From: JBHENN01 sp046262015
Lineage (GTDB): Bacteria; Actinomycetota; CADDZG01; WHSQ01
Direction of reading: 5' to 3'
DNA: 17,701 nt
NCBI GenBank assembly: GCA_046262015.1
Contig: JBHENN010000016.1
Location: forward strand, 1-17,701
A program made the position numbers and the translations under genes. Every line of letters starts with the position of its first letter. The first letter of the stretch is position 1. Positions 12,386 to 17,701 of this stretch are shown here, one piece after another. The notes beneath the pieces were generated by a model. The model ran no database searches and was not told the DNA's origin. It saw only the letters and a list, made by a program, of their open reading frames with translations.

Positions 12386-13453
12386 ATGATCTCTCTCGTC
12401 ACCGGCGCGTGCGGCTTCATCGGATCGCACATGGTCGAGACCCTGGCGCGTGCGGGCCACGAGGTCATCGCCGCAGATCTCCCCGCGGCGCTCGCTGCGG
12501 CACCCTCGGATCGGAGCCGGTTCCCGGAGGTGTGCGCCGCGGCAGGAGCGCGCCTGGTGCCGCTCGACCTGACCGATCCCATCACGATGCGGCCCGCGGT
12601 GGAAGGTGCCGAGATCGTCTTCCATATCGCGGCCGTCTTCGATTACACGGCGCCCGAGCACGTGTTGCAGAGGGTCAACGTCGACGGCACGCGTGCGTTG
12701 CTCGACGCGCTGCTGGCGGCGGGTACGTGCCGGCGGTTCGTGAACTGGGGGGCCGGAGGGATCTACGGCCTTCCCGACCCCCGCACGCCGGTGTTCTCCG
12801 AGGACTCCCCGGCGCGCCCGGGCAACGCGTACCTGGTCTCCAAGTGGGATCAGGAGAGGCTCGCCCATTCGTACCGCGAGCGAGGGCTCGGGGTGACCTC
12901 GGTGCGGCCGGTGTCCCCGTACGGCCCGCGCGCCGCCTACGGGTCGGGGCAGCTTCTCCTGGGTCTCGCCGAGCGGTCGCGCCCTGTCGCGTTCTCCAAC
13001 CTGACCGGCAACATCCCGATGGAACACGTCGAGGACGTTTGTTCCGCCGCGCTTCATCTCGCGGTGCATCCCGCAGCCGACGGGGAGGCTTACAACGTCA
13101 CGGCCGACGGCGATATGGATGCCGTCCGTCTGGCGCGGATCGTGGCGGACGAGATGGGCTCGGAGCCCCTGATCCTTCCTCCCGTCCCGCTGCGGGCGCT
13201 GCGCAAGGTGCTGTCGGGGGCGGCTCGCATCGGAGCGGTCGCGGCGCGCCGGAAGGGTGCGCGCCCACTGCTCGAGTACGACCAGGTGCAGTACTTTGGC
13301 CGCGACTGGCGTTACTCCAACGCCAAGCTCAAGGACACAGGCTTCCGCTTCGCGTGGCCCGAGCCCGAGCCCGGCATCCGCGCGACGTTGAGGTGGTACC
13401 TGGACAACGTCTGGCTGCGTCCGGCGCGGGCTCGCGCGGCCGCAAGGGGGTGA
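12386..13453 (+). CDS. NAD(P)-dependent epimerase/dehydratase (extended SDR)
   Basis: The 355-residue protein opens with the Rossmann fingerprint TGACGFIGSH (Gly7, Gly10, Gly13), and Asp31 at the end of strand 2 favours NAD. It also has the extended-SDR features DLTDP at 61-65, the Tyr149-x3-Lys153 pair in AYLVSKWDQE and the C-terminal substrate domain beginning VRPVSPYGPR. The segment FVNWGAGGIYG (118-128) corresponds to the strand that usually carries the catalytic Ser/Thr (SS[ST]xxVYG in GalE); here Ala123 is at the Ser position, so the standard Ser-Tyr-Lys triad is incomplete. Substrates of this large family include nucleotide sugars, sterols and flavonoid-like compounds, and none can be chosen here. 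The TGA overlaps the next ATG as TGATG, so the gene is translationally coupled to the membrane protein and trpG. Confidence 0.88.
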   Translation: MISLVTGACGFIGSHMVETLARAGHEVIAADLPAALAAAPSDRSRFPEVCAAAGARLVPLDLTDPITMRPAVEGAEIVFHIAAVFDYTAPEHVLQRVNVDGTRALLDALLAAGTCRRFVNWGAGGIYGLPDPRTPVFSEDSPARPGNAYLVSKWDQERLAHSYRERGLGVTSVRPVSPYGPRAAYGSGQLLLGLAERSRPVAFSNLTGNIPMEHVEDVCSAALHLAVHPAADGEAYNVTADGDMDAVRLARIVADEMGSEPLILPPVPLRALRKVLSGAARIGAVAARRKGARPLLEYDQVQYFGRDWRYSNAKLKDTGFRFAWPEPEPGIRATLRWYLDNVWLRPARARAAARG

Positions 13454-13998
13454 TGGAGACCTTCATCATCGATTGGCCCATCTTGCTCCTGATCGGGATC
13501 GGGTTCGGTGCGCTCGCACCCGGGGAGGGGTGGTGGAGGTCGCGCGCCTTCGCCGCGGGTGGTGCCACGGCGGTGGTCTTCACCGCGGTGGCGTTGGTCT
13601 CCTACGTCCTTGCTCCGGACTGGATGTGGATGTATTTCCTCGATCCGGACGAGGTCGTGTGGGCCGTGCCCGTGATCGTACTCGGGTATCTGCTCTTCTT
13701 CGTCCTTGGCTTCGCGGCCTCGGTCTCGCTACGTTCGATCGGCATCTCCGCGGTCGCGGCATCGGCGCTGGGCGCGGGCGTGCTCGAGCTGGCCGTCGTG
13801 GCTATCACATGGGACCGTTACCACCTGATAGGAACGCGCGCCGAGTGGCTGCAGGGACGCGCGCATGAGCTCCTTACCGCAGCTCCCGAGGGGTCGGCGG
13901 GGCCGATCGGGGCGATGGGCGCCGCCTTCCTCGTGGTCGTCGGCGTCGCCTGGCTCCTCGCATGGAAGGCGCGCCGTGAAGCTCCTGCTGATCGATAA
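13453..13998 (+). CDS. Five-helix integral membrane protein, function unknown
   Basis: The product has 181 residues from the ATG at 13453, which overlaps the epimerase stop (TGATG). Five hydrophobic segments can be seen: about residues 8-23, 33-55, 68-93, 95-117 and 150-170. They are followed by a basic end (KARREAPADR) predicted to be cytoplasmic. Between helices 2 and 3 is an aromatic, acidic loop (DWMWMYFLDPDEVVW) that would face outside or lie at the membrane surface. I recognise no family or active-site motif. The last 23 bp overlap the start of trpG, and the fit between epimerase and trpG, with overlaps on both sides, supports a real coding gene and an operon. Confidence 0.75.
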   Translation: METFIIDWPILLLIGIGFGALAPGEGWWRSRAFAAGGATAVVFTAVALVSYVLAPDWMWMYFLDPDEVVWAVPVIVLGYLLFFVLGFAASVSLRSIGISAVAASALGAGVLELAVVAITWDRYHLIGTRAEWLQGRAHELLTAAPEGSAGPIGAMGAAFLVVVGVAWLLAWKARREAPADR

Positions 13999-14557
13999 CT
14001 ACGACTCGTTCGTCTACAACCTCGCGCAGGCCTTCGGCGGCCTCGGAGCCGATCCGATGGTGGTTCGCAACGATGCCCCCATCGAGGACCTTGTCGCGCT
14101 CGATCCCGACGCGGTGGTGGTGTCTCCGGGGCCGGGCGCGCCGCACGAAGCCGGCGTCTCCATCGACGCCGTCAGGGTGTTCGGTGCGACCCGTCCCGTG
14201 CTGGGGGTGTGCCTCGGGCACCAGTGCATCGCGACGGCGTTCGGCGGGGACGTCGGCCGCGCGCCGGGCGGTCCCGTCCACGGCAAGACCTCGGACGTGT
14301 CGCACGACGGCCGGGGAGTCTTCGCCGGTCTCCCCGACCCCCTTGTGGCGACCCGCTACCACTCGCTGGCCATCATCGAGGGCTCCCTCCCCGATGCCGT
14401 GCAGGTCACCGCTCGCAGCGCCGACGGAGTGATCATGGGCGTACGCCATCGGACCTTGCCGATCGAGGGCGTCCAGTTCCACCCCGAGTCGATCCTGTCC
14501 GTCACCGGGGTCGATCTGCTTGCCAACTTCCTCTCTGCAGGGGCCTCTCAGGCGTAG
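13976..14557 (+). CDS. trpG: Glutamine amidotransferase, anthranilate / aminodeoxychorismate synthase component II
   Basis: The 193-residue class I glutamine amidotransferase starts at GTG 13976 (VKLLLIDNYDSFVYNL), the family's standard opening, with GGAAGG upstream. The catalytic triad is complete: Cys79 in GVCLGHQC, His169 and Glu171 in VQFHPES, plus the oxyanion motif SPGPGAP at 50-56. The enzyme hydrolyses glutamine and channels ammonia to a TrpE or PabB partner for tryptophan or folate synthesis. No partner gene is present, which is normal for this locus: actinobacteria commonly carry a lone trpG/pabA beside pknB. Sequence alone does not separate TrpG from PabA, and many such proteins serve both. 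The 5' end overlaps the membrane protein gene by 23 bp and the 3' end overlaps the convergent pknB by 10 bp. Confidence 0.93.
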   Translation: MKLLLIDNYDSFVYNLAQAFGGLGADPMVVRNDAPIEDLVALDPDAVVVSPGPGAPHEAGVSIDAVRVFGATRPVLGVCLGHQCIATAFGGDVGRAPGGPVHGKTSDVSHDGRGVFAGLPDPLVATRYHSLAIIEGSLPDAVQVTARSADGVIMGVRHRTLPIEGVQFHPESILSVTGVDLLANFLSAGASQA

Positions 14558-16476
14558 TAACTGCGCGCCGCCCCGCGTGCGACCTCGAGTCCCGTGCCGA
14601 GCCCGGCGCCGCCGTCGGGCTGGACGATCAGGGTGGCGCTGTCGCCGGGCGAGACCGGCTCTCCCTGCTCGGGATCCTGCTCGCACACCGTCCCGGGCTC
14701 GAACGCGCCGGTGCAGGGTTGCTCGAAGGTCGTGACGTTCAACCCGTACTCGTTCTCGAGGAAGCTGCGCGCGTCGTCGGCGTCCATCCCTATGACGCTG
14801 GGCATCTCGCGCTCCTCGGGACCGGTGGACACGGTGATCCGCACGGTGCTGCCGGGCTCCGCCTGGGCGCCACCGTCGGGGTCTTGCGCGAAGACGTCGC
14901 CGGCCTCGTAGTCGTCGCTCGGGCCTTCGAAGACCTCGGCCTCGAAGCCCGCTGCCTCCAGCTCGGAGATGGCGTCGCTCTCGCTCAGGCCGATCACACC
15001 CGGCACCGCGACGGTCTCGGCTCCCTCGGACACGACGAGGTCGACCTCGGTGCCGACGTCGACCTTCTCCCCGGATTCGGGATCCTGGCTGATCACGGTG
15101 CCGGCTGGGACCACGGGATCGTTCACCATGGTGGGGTCGCCAACCTTGAGGTCCACCGCCTTCAACTCCTCGGTAGCCTCCTCGAGGGTCAGTCCTTCCA
15201 GGACCGGGACCTCGACCTGCCGGATGCCGGTCGACACGATCAACTCCACCGTCTCGCCTTCGTCGACGCGCTCGCCCTCCTCGGGGTCCTGGTTGATCAC
15301 CGCGCCCTTCTCCACTCTGGCGCTCGGGCGTCGACGGACGACCTCTGACTTCAGCTTCGCCCTCTGGAGCTCGTCCTCGGCATCATCGAGCTGCATGCCT
15401 ACGACCCGGGGGACCTCGACCCGGTCGGGCGCGTCCCCGATCAGGTTGCTGAAGAGGAGCCACGCCAGTAGTGCGAACAGCAGCAGGATGCCGAGCGCGC
15501 TGAGGGCCCACACCGCCCCGCGACCGCGCGGCGGTGCGTCGTCGAGGTCCTCGCGCTGCAGCACCTGGGTCGAGCTGGACTTCACCCTGGTTTGCGCCAT
15601 CGTGGAGGCGTCGGACAGCAGCGGGGTTGCGAGGACGCGCTGGCCTGCGAGGTAGCGCTGGAGGTCCTCGTGCATCTCTTCGGAGGTCGCGTAGCGGTTG
15701 TCGGGGTTCTTGGCCAGCGCCTTCATGACGATCGCATCGAGAGCCTGAGGCACGTCTGGGTTCGCCTGCGACGCAGCCGGCGCGGTCTCCCGGACGTGCT
15801 TGTAAGCCACCGACAGAGGCGAGTCCCCGGTGAAGGGCGGCGCCCCGGTCAGCATCTCGTAGAGCACGATCCCGAGGGAGTAGACGTCCGAGCGCGCGTC
15901 GATCGCGCCGCCCTGGGCCTGCTCGGGAGACAGGTACGCGGCGGTCCCGATGACCATCCCGGTCTGGGTCATCGCTTGCTGCTCCGCCCCTCCAACGGCC
16001 CGGGCGATGCCGAAGTCCGTGACCTTCGTCTGCCCGGTGGAGGTCAGCATGATGTTGCCCGGCTTGATGTCGCGATGGACGATGCCGGTCGCGTGCGCGC
16101 GCCCCAGAGCTGTGGCAACGTCGGAGGCGATCTCCGCGGCACGTTCGGGGAGCAGCCGCCGCTCTTCGGTCAGGATCTCGGCCAGCGAGCGGCCGTCGAT
16201 GAACTCCATGACGATGAAGTAGGCCTGATCGTCCTCGGAGCCGAAGTCGTAGAGAGAGACGATGTTCGGGTGGTTCAGGTTGGCGGCGGACTGCGCCTCG
16301 CGGCGGAACCGTTCTACGAAGGAGCGATCCTGGGAGAAGCGCTCGCTGAGGATCTTGATGGCGACCTCGCGGCCCAGGAGCTCGTCCCGTCCCCGGTAGA
16401 CCTCGGCCATCCCCCCGGAGCCGACCTTCTCGAGGACCTCGTAGCGTCCGCCGTACGTCGCCCGCACCGCACTCAA
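14548..16476 (-). CDS. pknB: Ser/Thr protein kinase with four PASTA domains (PknB)
   Basis: The 642-residue receptor kinase has a cytoplasmic Hanks-type kinase domain (about 11-275): glycine loop VGSGGMAEVY, Lys41 in VAIKIL, HRDIKPGN with catalytic Asp136, DFG at 154-156, the activation-loop TQT (Thr170, Thr172) matching the autophosphorylated threonines of mycobacterial PknB, and SPE at 183-185. A juxtamembrane linker, one transmembrane helix (about 322-344) and four extracellular PASTA repeats follow (about 353-417, 420-485, 488-552, 557-620), each with a Q-D-P motif. PASTA domains sense muropeptides or lipid II, and PknB controls growth and division. The last repeat has two cysteines (588, 598) that may pair. 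The start is TTG 16476, overlapping the upstream kinase stop as TTGA, with AAGGGA 5 nt before it. Confidence 0.96.
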   Translation of the reverse strand: MSAVRATYGGRYEVLEKVGSGGMAEVYRGRDELLGREVAIKILSERFSQDRSFVERFRREAQSAANLNHPNIVSLYDFGSEDDQAYFIVMEFIDGRSLAEILTEERRLLPERAAEIASDVATALGRAHATGIVHRDIKPGNIMLTSTGQTKVTDFGIARAVGGAEQQAMTQTGMVIGTAAYLSPEQAQGGAIDARSDVYSLGIVLYEMLTGAPPFTGDSPLSVAYKHVRETAPAASQANPDVPQALDAIVMKALAKNPDNRYATSEEMHEDLQRYLAGQRVLATPLLSDASTMAQTRVKSSSTQVLQREDLDDAPPRGRGAVWALSALGILLLFALLAWLLFSNLIGDAPDRVEVPRVVGMQLDDAEDELQRAKLKSEVVRRRPSARVEKGAVINQDPEEGERVDEGETVELIVSTGIRQVEVPVLEGLTLEEATEELKAVDLKVGDPTMVNDPVVPAGTVISQDPESGEKVDVGTEVDLVVSEGAETVAVPGVIGLSESDAISELEAAGFEAEVFEGPSDDYEAGDVFAQDPDGGAQAEPGSTVRITVSTGPEEREMPSVIGMDADDARSFLENEYGLNVTTFEQPCTGAFEPGTVCEQDPEQGEPVSPGDSATLIVQPDGGAGLGTGLEVARGAARSYYA

Positions 16477-17701
16477 TCTTTTCCCTTGCCCTTTTTGCCT
16501 TTGTCGCCGGAGTTGCCCGGCCCCCCCTTGTCCTCTTCTTCGTCTTCATCTACCGGTTCGGGGCCCAGGCTCACCGACAGGGTAATGGTGTCGCCCGGCG
16601 ACAGCGGGGACCCCTCGGTCGGTGACGTCGCGAATACCTGGTGCGCGGCGTAGGCGTCGTTGTACTCCTCGACCGGCTCGATCACGAGCCCCATGTCCAT
16701 GTCCTTCAGACGCTCCTCGGCGTCGTGCCGGTCGAACCCGATGAGGTACGGCATCGTCGTGGTCGGGATGTCCGAGGACTCGACCGCGGGCTCCTGCCGC
16801 TTCGGCGTCGCGTCCGGCACGACCGCCCTCTGAGGATCGGCGTCCGCGATCTTCAGAACGAGTAGGCCGATCGCGAGCAGGGCGAGCGCGGCGAGGCCGG
16901 CGATAACGGCCTTGCCCACCACCGCGGGGTCCCAGCGGTTCCCGGGGATCGGCCATACCGTCTGAGCCGGGTCTCGCCAGGTCTCGGCCGCCGCTCCATC
17001 CAGCGCAGCCGTCGCGCCCACCGGCTCCGCGTCGTCGAGGACCGCGGTCGTCCCGGCCGCAGCCGCAGCCCCACCGAGCGCCGCCGCTCCGGCGCCTCGC
17101 TCGGCGCCGTCGCCGCGGAGCGCCGCGATCATCTCGGTCGTGTCCCGGAAGCGGTCCTCGGGAGCCTTGGCGGTAGCGCGCGCGACGATCTCGTCGAGGC
17201 GCGGCGGCACGTCGGGGTTCAGCTCGCTCGGAGCCGGTAGGGGATCAGAGATGTGGCGCATCGCGACGCCGAGAGGGGACTCGGCGGTGAACGGCACCGC
17301 GCCCGTCAGCATCTCGTAGAGGACGATGCCGAGTGAGTAGATGTCAGAGGGTGGTCCGATCCGGCCGCCTTCCGCCTGCTCGGGCGAGATGTAGTTCGCG
17401 GTGCCCAGCACCGAGCCGGTGGCGGTCATCGTTGCGTCCCCGAGGGCGCGGGCGATGCCGAAATCGGTGACCTTCACACGCCCGTCGGGGGCGACCATGA
17501 TGTTGGCCGGCTTGATGTCGCGATGGATGACGCCGGCCCCGTGAGCGTGCCCGAGCGCCTCGGCGGCCTCCGTCGCCATCCGGATCGCCCGGTCGGGCTC
17601 GAAGGGGCCCTCCTCACGCAGCAACCGGGCGAGGTCCGGTCCGTCGACGAGCTCCATCACGATGAAGTGATGACCCTCCTCCTGGCCGTAGTCGAAGACG
17701 C
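16473..17701 (-). CDS. pknA: Ser/Thr protein kinase with one PASTA domain, PknA-like (5' end outside window)
   Basis: About 408 residues are visible; the N-lobe with the glycine loop and ATP-binding Lys lies beyond the right edge. Present are the hinge (IVMELVDGPDL), the catalytic loop VIHRDIKPANIM, DFGIAR, an activation loop with TMTATGSVLGT, and SPEQAEGG. An Ala/Gly-rich linker, one transmembrane helix (KAVIAGLAALALLAIGLLVL) and a single PASTA domain (MPYLIGFDRHDAEERLKDM to ITLSVSLG) follow, then an acidic and then Lys/Gly-rich tail ending KKGKGKD. It precedes pknB with overlapping stop and start codons, the pknA-pknB order of actinobacterial division operons, hence the name. Mycobacterial PknA lacks PASTA repeats, so this resembles PASTA-bearing PknA relatives. 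Promoter and upstream genes (pbpA and rodA expected) are outside the window. Confidence 0.93.
   Translation of the reverse strand, partial: VFDYGQEEGHHFIVMELVDGPDLARLLREEGPFEPDRAIRMATEAAEALGHAHGAGVIHRDIKPANIMVAPDGRVKVTDFGIARALGDATMTATGSVLGTANYISPEQAEGGRIGPPSDIYSLGIVLYEMLTGAVPFTAESPLGVAMRHISDPLPAPSELNPDVPPRLDEIVARATAKAPEDRFRDTTEMIAALRGDGAERGAGAAALGGAAAAAGTTAVLDDAEPVGATAALDGAAAETWRDPAQTVWPIPGNRWDPAVVGKAVIAGLAALALLAIGLLVLKIADADPQRAVVPDATPKRQEPAVESSDIPTTTMPYLIGFDRHDAEERLKDMDMGLVIEPVEEYNDAYAAHQVFATSPTEGSPLSPGDTITLSVSLGPEPVDEDEEEDKGGPGNSGDKGKKGKGKD

Noticed and set aside
12142..13998. 618-codon plus-strand frame spanning the epimerase and membrane protein
   Set aside because: Only its last 181 codons (from 13453) look coding; the earlier part is out of frame with the epimerase and is an Arg-rich shadow.

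Overview
This is a G+C-rich (roughly two-thirds or more, judged by eye) chromosomal segment of an actinobacterium. Four things point there: a mycothiol-dependent-type isomerase; a CrgA-like division protein; a class E sortase; and a lone trpG/pabA gene next to two PASTA-domain Ser/Thr kinases in the pknA-pknB order. In many actinobacteria this neighbourhood lies near dnaA and oriC. Several short or absent 5' leaders with TANNNT boxes just before the start codon also fit. I cannot place it more finely; an uncultured or deep-branching lineage is possible. No rRNA, tRNA, CRISPR array, insertion sequence, phage gene or toxin-antitoxin pair is visible, and no gene-free stretch exceeds 300 bases.

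Left third (1-5146). The 3' end of a TfoX-like gene runs off the left edge. A three-gene minus-strand operon follows (read from 2665 to 184): a roughly ten-helix membrane protein like a sensor-kinase input module without a kinase, a mycothiol-dependent maleylpyruvate isomerase-family protein, and a small membrane protein. Divergent from it is a secreted LVIVD-repeat protein that ends in a UUCG-loop terminator. Then come a secreted RlpA-like double-psi beta-barrel protein with a puzzling start codon and a convergent SCP2 lipid-binding protein.

Middle (5210-9927). A probable plus-strand group holds a Nudix/metallo-beta-lactamase fusion, a PAS-PP2C-HATPase regulator combining RsbU-like and RsbW-like activities, and a thiolase. 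The thiolase has its own promoter candidate, overlapped by a perfect TetR-type palindrome. A small membrane-anchored zinc-ribbon protein lies convergent to the thiolase. Its upstream gap (9931-9981) is the most unusual non-coding element here: three DnaA-box-like 9-mers, two as a 12-bp-period tandem repeat, beside an AT-rich stretch.

Right half (9988-17701). This is the cell-envelope and division locus: crgA (minus); class E sortase (plus) translationally coupled to an unannotated-looking 39-residue single-helix protein; M20 peptidase (minus); an extended-SDR epimerase, a five-helix membrane protein and trpG as an overlapping plus-strand operon; then pknB (4 PASTA domains) and a pknA-like kinase (1 PASTA domain, truncated by the right edge) on the minus strand. 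The M20, epimerase and membrane-protein genes sit between the sortase and trpG, where I know of no such genes in Mycobacterium or Streptomyces.

Nothing here is a clearly new multi-gene system. The best candidates for new biology are the DnaA-box cluster by crgA, the sortase-coupled small protein, the TetR-controlled thiolase promoter and the apparent non-AUG start of the RlpA-like gene.
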